A stretch of DNA of 5,647 bases from Actinomycetes bacterium (GCA_023423215.1 JAFAFZ010000217.1:1-5647), one strand, 5' to 3'. Numbered from the stretch's first letter, positions 1 to 5,647 are shown. Numbers and translations are program-made. The notes: a model not told the origin generated them from the sequence alone.

Positions 1-1008
1 ATCCTCACCGACGCCGATCCGGTCGCCTACTACAAGATGTTGAACGGCCTGGTCCGCTCGTCGCACTCGTCGGTGCTCGGGACCCTGCCGTACAGCGCCG
101 AGCTCGAGTACCACGATCCGGCCTGCGTCGTCGTCGACCCCGAGCCGACGAGCATCGAGACCATCGAGCTGTACGCACGCGCCGCGTACCCGGACTTCGA
201 CAAGGTCCTGCTGTCCGCGTTCATGGACCCTCGCCAGGACCACCTGCTGACCTCGCTCTACGACCTGCTCGTGACCGAGGGCGAGAACGTCGCGCTCGTC
301 ACGAACCACGGGCAGATCATCGACATCGCCCTGGTCATCGCCGGCCTGCAGGGCGCGATGCTGGCCCCCGACCGGTCCTTCGGCGTGCTCGGCGAGCACA
401 CCTCGCTCGAAGAGCTGGCCGAGCGCTTCAACGTGCTGGTGTCGCGCATGATCACCACGCGCCAGGCCTTCAACGTGCCCGCCATCCAGGTCCTGCAGAG
501 CGCGACCCGGACGTTCCTGTCGGTCCCCCAGACCGCGAGCCGGCGCCGCGCCAAGCTCGAGACCGCGCTGGTGCGCGCCAACAACGTGCTGATGCGCTCG
601 GAGCTGGACCAGCAGCTGTCGCGCGGCGGCCAGCTGCTGGCCATGGCGGCCAGCGGCAGCCAGGACCTGACGATCCCCGGGCTGATGCAGAAGGCTCGCG
701 CCGCCTGGCGCCAGCGCCGTGGCGACGACCCGGGCGAGGCGCCGACGCTGCACCTGCAGCCGCTCTACGACGGCACGATCAGCCTGATGCAGTCGTGCCG
801 CTACGTGCTGCCGATCGCGATCTGCCTCGACGCCGCGACCCCGTGCTGCGAGATCGGCGGCCTGACCCGGCTGACCGAGAAGGACGACTGCCACCGGATC
901 ATGGACTGGATCGCCCTGGCCCACCAGGAGGCGACCGGCATCCCCACGATCTACCACTGGCACGAGGACGACCTGCTGACCCAGGTGCGCGCGCTCCTCA
1001 ACCGCTGA
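1..1008 (+). CDS. Conserved protein of uncertain function, possibly acyltransferase-like (5' end missing)
   Basis: The frame is open from the first base and ends at TGA 1006-1008, giving 335 residues. The first ATG (position 37) has no purine-rich ribosome binding site and the reading continues sensibly upstream of it, so the true start lies before the window. I do not firmly recognise the family. There is no signal peptide or clear membrane segment in the visible part, so it is probably cytosolic or peripheral. Two features recall glycerophospholipid acyltransferases: an H-x4-D box (NHGQIID, His at 307-309, Asp at 322-324), and further on LYDGT (763-777) followed by a hydrophobic VLPIAICLD strand (805-831). 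These could correspond to the substrate-binding and late Pro-containing blocks of PlsB/PlsC-type enzymes. The spacing between the blocks is long and the usual phosphate-binding block is not obvious, so this is weak inference. A middle segment (about residues 170-245) is helical and rich in Arg and Gln. The coding region is well supported; the function is not. Confidence 0.8.
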   Translation: MLTDADPVAYYKMLNGLVRSSHSSVLGTLPYSAELEYHDPACVVVDPEPTSIETIELYARAAYPDFDKVLLSAFMDPRQDHLLTSLYDLLVTEGENVALVTNHGQIIDIALVIAGLQGAMLAPDRSFGVLGEHTSLEELAERFNVLVSRMITTRQAFNVPAIQVLQSATRTFLSVPQTASRRRAKLETALVRANNVLMRSELDQQLSRGGQLLAMAASGSQDLTIPGLMQKARAAWRQRRGDDPGEAPTLHLQPLYDGTISLMQSCRYVLPIAICLDAATPCCEIGGLTRLTEKDDCHRIMDWIALAHQEATGIPTIYHWHEDDLLTQVRALLNR

Positions 1009-1012
1009 GCGA

Positions 1013-1048
1013 CCCGTCGGGCCCGACGCAGCCGCTCGCGCCGACGGG
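1013..1048 (+). terminator. GC-rich inverted repeat after the first gene, possible terminator
   Basis: CCCGTCGG (1013-1020) is perfectly complementary to CCGACGGG (1041-1048), an 8-bp stem with a 20-base loop. Inside it, 1015-1028 is a perfect 14-base palindrome (CGTCGGGCCCGACG). It begins five bases after the upstream stop codon, a typical terminator position. No T-rich tract follows, so it would be an actinobacterial-style U-less hairpin, or an operator-like dyad upstream of hisS. The sequence alone does not decide between them. Confidence 0.35.
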
Positions 1049-1085
1049 ACGGGAACGAGGTTCCGGGAAGGCCGGGCGGCTCTTG

Positions 1086-1091
1086 TAGCGT
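1086..1091 (+). promoter_or_regulatory. Candidate -10 element for a leaderless hisS transcript
   Basis: TAGCGT matches the TANNNT -10 consensus of actinobacterial housekeeping sigma factors. Eight bases separate it from GTG at 1100, so transcription would start at or within about two bases of the start codon. No convincing -35 hexamer is visible. The absence of any Shine-Dalgarno sequence next to the GTG supports a leaderless mRNA. Confidence 0.5.
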
Positions 1092-1099
1092 GGGACGCC

Positions 1100-2404
1100 G
1101 TGACCGAGACCCGCCGCGAGCAGTTCCAGACCCTTCGGGGCATGCGCGACGTGCTGTCCCCGGAGTCCTCGGCACGGCGCGCGCTGGTCGCCTCCTTCGC
1201 CCGGCAGTGCGAGCTCGCCGGCTACCGCGAGGTCGTGCCGCCGCTGGTCGAGGACCTGGGCGTGTTCCTGCGCGTGGGCGAGTCGACCGACGTCGTCACC
1301 AAGGAGATGTACGACTTCACGGACAAGGACGGCACCCGCATCGCGCTGCGTCCGGAGATGACCGCCGGCGTCGTCCGGGCGTTCGTCCAACACCGTCCGG
1401 TGCTGCCGTGGAAGGTCTGGTACGCCGGTACGAACTTCCGCCACGAGCGCCCCCAGAAGGGCCGCTACCGCATGTTCGACCAGGTCGGCGTCGAGGTGCT
1501 CGGCGTCGACGATCCCGACCTCGACGTCGAGGTCGTCGCGCTCGCGAGCCGCTTCTTCGACTCGATCGGCCTGCGTGGCGTCCGGCTGCTCGTCAACTCG
1601 CTGGGCGAGCACGACGACCGGCAGCGCTACACCGACGCCGTCCGCTCGTACCTCGAGGCGCACCTGGACGACCTGTCCGAGGCGGCCCGCACGACCCTGT
1701 CCCGCAACCCGCTGCGGGTGCTCGACTCCAAGCGGGCCGAGGACCAGGCGGTCGTCGCCGGCGCGCCGCTCGTGGCGGACCACCTCTCCGAGGCGTCGGC
1801 GGCCCACTACGCACGGGTGCTGGCCGGCCTGGACGCGCTCGGCATCGCCTACGAGGAGTCGCCCCGGCTGGTGCGGGGGCTGGACTACTACCGCCGCACC
1901 ACCTTCGAGTTCGCGGCGACCTCGCTGGACGCCGCGCAGAACGCGGTCGGCGGCGGCGGTCGCTACGACGGGCTGGCCGAGGCGATGGGCGGGCCGGCGA
2001 CCGACGGCATCGGCTTCGCGCTCGGCGTCGACCGCATCCTGCTGGCGCTCGAGGCCGAAGGCGTCGCCGCGGTGACCGCTCCGGCGGTGGACACCTTCGT
2101 CGTCGACCTGGTCGGCGGCGAGGCGGCCCGCGACCTGACCCACGAGCTGCGTGCTGCGGGCATCTCGTCGGATCGGCGCTTCGGCGGCGGCTCGATGAAG
2201 TCGCAGATGAAGTCCGCCGACCGCTCCGGGGCGCGCGTCGCGCTGCTCGTCGGCGAGGACGAGCTCGCCGCGGGCGAGCTGACCCTGCGGCCCATGCTCG
2301 GCCGGCCCGAGGACGGCGAGCAGCGCCGCATCGCCCGTGGCACCGTGGTCGACGAGCTGCGCCGCCTGCTGTCCGCCCCGATCGCCGCCGCCGGCTCCGA
2401 CTGA
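1100..2404 (+). CDS. hisS: Histidyl-tRNA synthetase
   Basis: This cytosolic class II aminoacyl-tRNA synthetase activates histidine with ATP and charges tRNA(His). The product is 434 residues, normal for bacterial HisRS. The N-terminus has the typical TLRGMRDVL opening (residues 11-19). Motif 2 is at about 113-133 (FRHERPQKGRYR). The histidine-specific signature LVRGLDYY is at 257-264, containing the catalytic Arg259. GGGGRYDGL follows at 284-292, and motif 3 (GIGFALGVDRILLAL, with Arg312) is at 303-317. The C-terminal anticodon-binding domain runs from about 330 to 425 and includes FGGGSMKSQMKSAD at 361-374. The GTG at 1100 was chosen because it lies just before the conserved opening and just after a -10 element; there is no Shine-Dalgarno sequence, so translation is probably leaderless. 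aspS follows after 52 bases, apparently in the same operon. No catalytic residue is missing. Confidence 0.97.
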   Translation: MTETRREQFQTLRGMRDVLSPESSARRALVASFARQCELAGYREVVPPLVEDLGVFLRVGESTDVVTKEMYDFTDKDGTRIALRPEMTAGVVRAFVQHRPVLPWKVWYAGTNFRHERPQKGRYRMFDQVGVEVLGVDDPDLDVEVVALASRFFDSIGLRGVRLLVNSLGEHDDRQRYTDAVRSYLEAHLDDLSEAARTTLSRNPLRVLDSKRAEDQAVVAGAPLVADHLSEASAAHYARVLAGLDALGIAYEESPRLVRGLDYYRRTTFEFAATSLDAAQNAVGGGGRYDGLAEAMGGPATDGIGFALGVDRILLALEAEGVAAVTAPAVDTFVVDLVGGEAARDLTHELRAAGISSDRRFGGGSMKSQMKSADRSGARVALLVGEDELAAGELTLRPMLGRPEDGEQRRIARGTVVDELRRLLSAPIAAAGSD

Positions 2405-2446
2405 CCGTCCGACCGGCCCGACCCACCCGAACCCACACACGCGACT

Positions 2447-2450
2447 GGAA
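2447..2450 (+). promoter_or_regulatory. Weak ribosome binding site of aspS
   Basis: GGAA, six bases before GTG 2457, is the only Shine-Dalgarno-like purine run in the 52-base hisS-aspS gap. The rest of the gap is C/A-rich with few G residues and little self-complementarity, so it should be unstructured. This site supports the start at 2457. Confidence 0.4.
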
Positions 2451-2456
2451 CGCTCC

Positions 2457-4244
2457 GTGACCTCTCCGACCAGCACCTCCCTCCGCAGCCACCAGTGCGG
2501 CGAGCTCGGCACCGACCAGGTCGGCCAGACCGTGACCGTGTGCGGCTGGGTCGCACGCCGTCGTGAGCACGGCGAGCACCTGGCGTTCGTCGACCTGCGC
2601 GACCACACCGGCATCGTGCAGTGCGTGGTCGACGGCGCGCACGACCTGCGCAGCGAGTTCGTGCTGCGCATCACCGGCACCGTGCGCCCGCGGCCCGAGG
2701 GCACCGTCAACCCGAACCTGGCGACGGGCGAGGTCGAGATCGGCGACTGCGAGGTCGAGGTCCTCTCGGTCGCCGAGCCGCCGCCCTTCCCGCTCGACGA
2801 GCGCGCCGCGGACGTCGACGAGACCGTGCGCCTGCGCTACCGCTACCTGGACCTGCGCCGCGAGGAGATGCAGCGCAACCTGCGCACCCGCGCCGCCATC
2901 AACCATGCGATCCGCGGCGCGATGGACGCCCAGGGCTTCGTCGAGGTCGAGACGCCGATGCTCATCGCGTCGACGCCCGAGGGCGCTCGCGACTTCGTCG
3001 TCCCCGCACGCACCAAGCCCGGCAACTTCTACGCGCTGCCGCAGAGCCCGCAGCTCTTCAAGCAGCTGTGCATGGTGGGCGGCGTCGACCGCTACTACCA
3101 GATCGCCCGCTGCTTCCGGGACGAGGACCTGCGTGCGGACCGCCAGTTCGAGTTCACCCAGCTCGACGCGGAGATGAGCTTCGCCAGCCAGGACGACGTG
3201 CTCGCCGCGATCACCACCGCCGTGTCGGCCGCGGTCGAGTCCGTCACCGGGACCACCATCGCGGACCTGCCGCGCATGACCTGGCGCGACGCGATGGAGC
3301 GCTTCGGCTCGGCCAAGCCGGACGTGCGCTTCGGCATGGAGCTGACCGAGCTGCCCGCCGTCTTCGCCGACACCGGGTTCACCGCCTTCAAGGCGCCGAC
3401 GGTGAAGGGGCTGCGCCACGCCGGCGCCGCCGCCGACACGACCCGCAGCCGCCTGGACGACCTGACCGAGCGCGCCAAGCGCTGGGGCGCCAAGGGCCTG
3501 GTGTGGATGCGCGTCGAGGCCGCCGACGGTGGGGGAGTGCAGCTCAACTCGCCGGTCGCCAAGTTCCTCTCCGACGACGAGCAGGCCGGCATCGTCGAGC
3601 GCCTCGGCGCCCAGGAGGGCGACGTGCTCTACCTGGTGGCCGACGAGTGGCACCAGGTGTGCCACGTGCTCGGCCTGCTGCGCCTCGAGCTCGGCCGTCC
3701 GCCGGTCAACGAGGGCGGCTTCCACTTCCTGTGGGTCGTCGACTTCCCGCTGTTCGAGGCCGTGGACCCGGTGTCGGGCCGGCCGGTGCCGGCGCACCAC
3801 CCGTTCACGATGCCCCACGAAGAGGACGGGGAGCTGCTCGGCACGCCCGAGCAGCCGGCGTCGCCCGAGGACCTGCTGAAGGTGCGTTCGCAGGCCTACG
3901 ACCTGGTGCTCAACGGCTGGGAGCTCGGCTCCGGCAGCGTCCGGATCCACCGTCCCGACGTGCAGCGCCGCATCTTCGACCTGCTCGGCATCGGGGACGA
4001 GGAGGCCCAGCTCAAGTTCGGCTTCCTGCTCGACGCGTTCCGCTACGGCGCCCCGCCGCACGCCGGCTTCGCCTTCGGCCTCGACCGCCTGGTCGCGCTG
4101 CTCCTGGGTGAGGAGAACATCCGCGAGGTCATCGCCTACCCCAAGACCCAGTCGGGTGGCGATCCGCTGACCGGCGCACCGACCGAGATCGACCCGGCGC
4201 AGCTCGACGAGCTCGGCCTGCGCCTGCTGCCCCGCTCGACCTGA
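2457..4244 (+). CDS. aspS: Aspartyl-tRNA synthetase, bacterial type, probably non-discriminating
   Basis: This class IIb synthetase activates aspartate and charges tRNA(Asp), and probably also tRNA(Asn). The product is 595 residues, the usual length for the bacterial form with the GAD insertion. An OB-fold anticodon domain covers about 1-115 (CGWVARRREHG at 29-39). Motif 1 is near 160-170 (FVEVETPML), the flipping loop STPEGARDF is at 172-180, and motif 2 (RCFRDEDLRADRQ) is at 218-230. The GAD insertion spans roughly 290-425. LNGWELGSGSVRIH is at 485-498, and motif 3 (AGFAFGLDRLVALLLG, Arg544) is at 536-551. His38 and Gly82 match residues associated with non-discriminating AspRS. Phe231 replaces the usual Pro of the motif 2 RQPEF segment. 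GTG 2457 is the best start: it gives the normal N-terminus and has a weak GGAA (2447-2450) six bases upstream. No -10-like sequence lies in the 52-base gap after hisS, so co-transcription is likely. Confidence 0.97.
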   Translation: MTSPTSTSLRSHQCGELGTDQVGQTVTVCGWVARRREHGEHLAFVDLRDHTGIVQCVVDGAHDLRSEFVLRITGTVRPRPEGTVNPNLATGEVEIGDCEVEVLSVAEPPPFPLDERAADVDETVRLRYRYLDLRREEMQRNLRTRAAINHAIRGAMDAQGFVEVETPMLIASTPEGARDFVVPARTKPGNFYALPQSPQLFKQLCMVGGVDRYYQIARCFRDEDLRADRQFEFTQLDAEMSFASQDDVLAAITTAVSAAVESVTGTTIADLPRMTWRDAMERFGSAKPDVRFGMELTELPAVFADTGFTAFKAPTVKGLRHAGAAADTTRSRLDDLTERAKRWGAKGLVWMRVEAADGGGVQLNSPVAKFLSDDEQAGIVERLGAQEGDVLYLVADEWHQVCHVLGLLRLELGRPPVNEGGFHFLWVVDFPLFEAVDPVSGRPVPAHHPFTMPHEEDGELLGTPEQPASPEDLLKVRSQAYDLVLNGWELGSGSVRIHRPDVQRRIFDLLGIGDEEAQLKFGFLLDAFRYGAPPHAGFAFGLDRLVALLLGEENIREVIAYPKTQSGGDPLTGAPTEIDPAQLDELGLRLLPRST

Positions 4245-4255
4245 GGATCGCTCCC

Positions 4256-4284
4256 CGGGGCGTCTCGGCACTACGATCGCCCCG
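4256..4284 (+). terminator. GC hairpin downstream of aspS
   Basis: CGGGGCG (4256-4262) pairs perfectly with CGCCCCG (4278-4284), a 7-bp stem with a 15-base loop that starts 11 bases after the aspS stop codon. It could end the hisS-aspS transcript. There is no following U tract, and the loop contains the candidate -10 of the next unit, so the terminator role is an inference. Confidence 0.35.
4272..4277 (+). promoter_or_regulatory. Candidate -10 element for the riboswitch-controlled transcript
   Basis: TACGAT fits the actinobacterial TANNNT -10 pattern. Transcription would start at about 4284-4286, just before the first riboswitch stem (from 4294), which is where a promoter for this RNA is expected. 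A recognisable -35 hexamer was not found at 16-18 bases upstream. Confidence 0.45.
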
Positions 4285-4291
4285 TCATCCA

Positions 4292-4403
4292 GTCCTGGGG
4301 TGGGGGAAGCCGGTCCGAAGCCGGCGCTGACCCGCAGCCGTGGGTGATCGGTCCGACGCTACGGCGCCGGGCGGGTCACGAGCCGGAATGCCCGCACCAG
4401 GGA
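4292..4403 (+). ncRNA. Cobalamin (B12) riboswitch aptamer
   Basis: The stretch follows the cobalamin riboswitch consensus in order. GGGAAGCCGG at 4304-4313 begins a GCCGG/CCGGC hairpin (4309-4313 with 4321-4325). GCGCTGACCCGCAGCCGT (4324-4341) matches the conserved block usually read GCTGnCCCGCaACtGT, forming a GCTG/CAGC stem with a CCCG loop (4331-4334). The B12-box-like GAGCCGGAATGCCCGC is at 4380-4395. The ends can close by CCTG/CAGG (4294-4297 with 4398-4401), GTG/CAC (4300-4302 with 4395-4397) and GGG/CCC (4304-4306 with 4391-4393). Such RNAs bind adenosyl- or methylcobalamin and usually lower expression when B12 is plentiful. It lies upstream of, and on the same strand as, the secreted repeat protein. 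The match was made by eye against the remembered consensus, not by a covariance model. Confidence 0.85.
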
Positions 4404-4506
4404 TGGCTCCGACGTCCGTCGTGGTGAACGGTCCGGGGTCCGGTTTCGTCAGCGCACCTGCGTGCTCTCGAGCTCGGTCGGCCGGCCAGATCGAGGAGAC
4501 CCCCAA
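4404..4506 (+). promoter_or_regulatory. Expression platform of the cobalamin riboswitch
   Basis: This leader between aptamer and start codon contains candidate switching elements. A weak stem GAAC/GTTTC (4426-4429 with 4443-4447) would present CGGG (4434-4437), complementary to the aptamer loop CCCG (4331-4334), as expected for the L5-L13 kissing contact of this class. GGGGTC (4435-4440) is also complementary to GACCCC (4498-4503), between the ribosome binding site and the start. CTCTCG (4465-4470) can pair with the ribosome binding site itself. No hairpin followed by a U tract is present, so control is more likely translational than by termination. The pairings are seen in the sequence; their regulatory order is inferred. 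Confidence 0.55.
4493..4498 (+). promoter_or_regulatory. Strong ribosome binding site, maskable, of the secreted repeat protein gene
   Basis: GAGGAG lies eight bases before GTG 4507 and is the best Shine-Dalgarno sequence in the window. It decides the start against an upstream in-frame GTG at 4462. CGAGGAG (4492-4498) can pair with CTCTCG (4465-4470) with one bulged G, and an inner GGTC/GGCC stem (4476-4479 with 4484-4487) could stabilise the fold. This would hide it from ribosomes. Confidence 0.7.
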
Positions 4507-5647
4507 GTGCGCACCGACCAGCCCCACCGTCCGATCAGGACCCGCCGAGTCCGCCAGGCGGGTGCCGCAGTGGTGGCGATGACCCTGGCGACGGTGCTGC
4601 CGGCGCTCTCGCCGAGCGCCGCGGCGCCGCCCACGGCGGACCCCGCCACGGCCGGCGACTACGCGGCGGGCTGGCTGGCCCGTGAGATCGACAAGGGCAT
4701 CCCGATGGTGAACTTCGGGTCGCCGGACTGGGGAGTGACGCTGGACGCCGCCCTGTCCCTCGCCGCGACCGAGACCGGTGCGGCCCAGCTCCAGGCCATC
4801 TGGACGGCGCTCGTCGCGGACCGCGACACCGTGATCGACCCGTTCGCCTCGGGTGATCAGCCCGGTCGACTGGCGCGCATGGTCCTGCTGGCACACGCCC
4901 TGGGTGAGGACCCGACGGCGGTGGGCACCGGCCCCGGCGCTGACCTCGTCGCCCGCCTGCTCGCGACCGAGACCACCTCCGGCCCGGACACCGGTCTGTT
5001 CGGCGATCCGGCCACGGTCTCGCCGACCTACGACGGCGCGTTCCGCCAGGGCTGGTCGATCGCGGCGCTGGTCGCCGTCGGGACGACCCCGTCGGCGGCG
5101 ACGTGGCAGTGGCTGGTGGACCAGCAGTGCGGCGACGGCTCGTGGATGCCGTACCGCGCCGAGGTCTCGCCGGGCGTGCTCGAGCCGTGTGCGTTCGACG
5201 CGGTCGCGTTCGTCGGTCCCGACACGAACTCCACCGCTGCGGCGATCAACGGCCTGGAGGCGACGGCGCAGGGTGCCACGGCCGTCGACGACGGGGCCGC
5301 ATGGCTCGCGACCGTGCAGGGCCCCGACGGCGGCTGGGGCCTGTTCCCGGGTGATCCGAGCGAGCCGAGCTCGACGGCCCTCGTCTGGCAGGCACTCGTG
5401 CAGGCCGGCTTCGGCGGCGACGCCGCGTACCTGTCGAAGTCCGCGACGCCGCTCCAGACGCTGCTGTCGTTCCAGCTGGGCTGCACCTCCCCGGAGGAGG
5501 AGCGCGGCGCGCTGACCTACCCCGGCACGAACGACGCGCCGAACGCGTTCTCGACCGCGCAGGCCACGCCGACGCTCGCCGGCGTGCCCCTCGAGTTCGG
5601 TCCGGTCACGCCGACCGCGGACGCTCCGGTGGTCGACTGCTCGGTGC
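4507..5647 (+). CDS. Secreted alpha-barrel repeat protein under B12 control, putative cobalamin-binding (3' end missing)
   Basis: The 380 visible residues run off the window end. Residues 1-40 form a signal peptide: an Arg-rich start (RTRRVRQ at 11-17), a hydrophobic core (about 18-34) and an ALSPSAAA cleavage region (33-40). RR is present but a full Tat motif is not, so Sec export is more likely. From about 50 to 365 the protein consists of alpha-helical prenyltransferase/squalene-cyclase-like repeats. The clearest are WQWLVDQQCGDGSW (200-213) and AAWLATVQGPDGGWG (264-278), with helices such as DTNSTAAAINGL (239-250) and SSTALVWQALVQAGF (288-302) between. There are four cysteines (208, 228, 326, 378), all after the signal peptide, as in a disulfide-bonded extracellular protein. 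It is not a cyclase: no DxDD motif is seen. Transcobalamin and intrinsic factor have the same alpha/alpha-barrel followed by a beta domain (DUF4430-like), and the segment AFSTAQATPTLAGVPLEF (347-364) resembles their barrel end. B12 binding is inferred from this and from the riboswitch. An alternative is another surface ligand-binding repeat protein. Confidence 0.88.
   Translation, partial: MRTDQPHRPIRTRRVRQAGAAVVAMTLATVLPALSPSAAAPPTADPATAGDYAAGWLAREIDKGIPMVNFGSPDWGVTLDAALSLAATETGAAQLQAIWTALVADRDTVIDPFASGDQPGRLARMVLLAHALGEDPTAVGTGPGADLVARLLATETTSGPDTGLFGDPATVSPTYDGAFRQGWSIAALVAVGTTPSAATWQWLVDQQCGDGSWMPYRAEVSPGVLEPCAFDAVAFVGPDTNSTAAAINGLEATAQGATAVDDGAAWLATVQGPDGGWGLFPGDPSEPSSTALVWQALVQAGFGGDAAYLSKSATPLQTLLSFQLGCTSPEEERGALTYPGTNDAPNAFSTAQATPTLAGVPLEFGPVTPTADAPVVDCSV

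Noticed and set aside
37..39. ATG as the true start of the first gene
   Set aside because: The frame stays open to base 1 with plausible protein sequence, and no ribosome binding site precedes the ATG, so the gene is taken as truncated by the window edge.
2405..2456. Possible separate promoter or regulatory element for aspS
   Set aside because: The gap contains no TA dinucleotide and hence no TANNNT -10 element, and no stable hairpin was seen, so readthrough from hisS is the simpler explanation.
998..2710. Minus-strand open frame of 570 codons spanning the first intergenic region, hisS and the start of aspS
   Set aside because: It mirrors the real plus-strand codons, has no recognisable domain, and crosses gene boundaries.
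1593..4271. Very long open frame (892 codons) on the minus strand
   Set aside because: It lies antisense to hisS and aspS, is low-complexity Arg/Ala/Gly/Val-rich, and is explained by the G/C third-position bias of the real genes keeping the opposite frame free of stops.
4430..4443. Tandem copy of GGTCCGG, with CGGTCCG also at 4311-4317 and 4349-4355
   Set aside because: The unit is only seven bases and GC-rich, so it is expected by chance at this composition. It is more simply read as part of the riboswitch leader than as an operator array.
4462..4464. Earlier in-frame GTG as start of the secreted protein
   Set aside because: It would add 15 residues before the signal peptide, has no ribosome binding site and would lie inside the expression platform. 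GTG 4507 has GAGGAG eight bases upstream.
4340..4582. Plus-strand 80-codon open frame starting inside the riboswitch
   Set aside because: It begins within conserved aptamer sequence, has no ribosome binding site, and overlaps the signal peptide of the real gene in another frame.
4507..5647. Squalene-hopene or other terpene cyclase function for the last gene
   Set aside because: The repeats resemble the fold, but there is no DxDD catalytic motif, the protein has a signal peptide, and it is under B12 control, which does not fit an intracellular membrane-lipid cyclase.

Overview
The window is very GC-rich DNA with strong third-position G/C preference. It uses GTG starts, has a TANNNT-type -10 element, one gene lacks a leader, and the AspRS is of the bacterial type. 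Together these suggest a high-GC actinobacterium (Actinomycetota). The deeper lineage cannot be fixed from this sequence; an Acidimicrobiia- or Thermoleophilia-like origin is only a guess. All genes that can be supported lie on the + strand.

Layout. Positions 1-1008 hold the 3' part of a gene for a soluble protein that I cannot name with confidence; it has weak acyltransferase-like features. A 91-base gap follows, with a strong GC palindrome and a -10 element placed so that the next mRNA probably begins at or next to its start codon. Then come hisS (1100-2404, histidyl-tRNA synthetase) and, after 52 bases with no visible promoter, aspS (2457-4244, aspartyl-tRNA synthetase). These two are probably co-transcribed and both charge tRNAs. 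The AspRS carries the two anticodon-domain residues (His38, Gly82) associated with non-discriminating enzymes, which suggests it also makes Asp-tRNA(Asn) for a GatCAB amidotransferase.

The gene-free stretch 4245-4506 holds a GC hairpin after aspS, a candidate promoter, a cobalamin (B12) riboswitch aptamer, and an expression platform in which the Shine-Dalgarno sequence can be masked. It controls the last gene (4507 to beyond the window end), a secreted protein built of prenyltransferase/squalene-cyclase-like alpha-helical repeats. B12 control, secretion, an alpha/alpha-barrel and a barrel-closing segment resembling the one in animal intrinsic factor all point to an extracellular, transcobalamin-like B12-binding protein. 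This module is the most interesting part of the window. It is functionally separate from the tRNA synthetase genes before it, and its operon continues outside the window.
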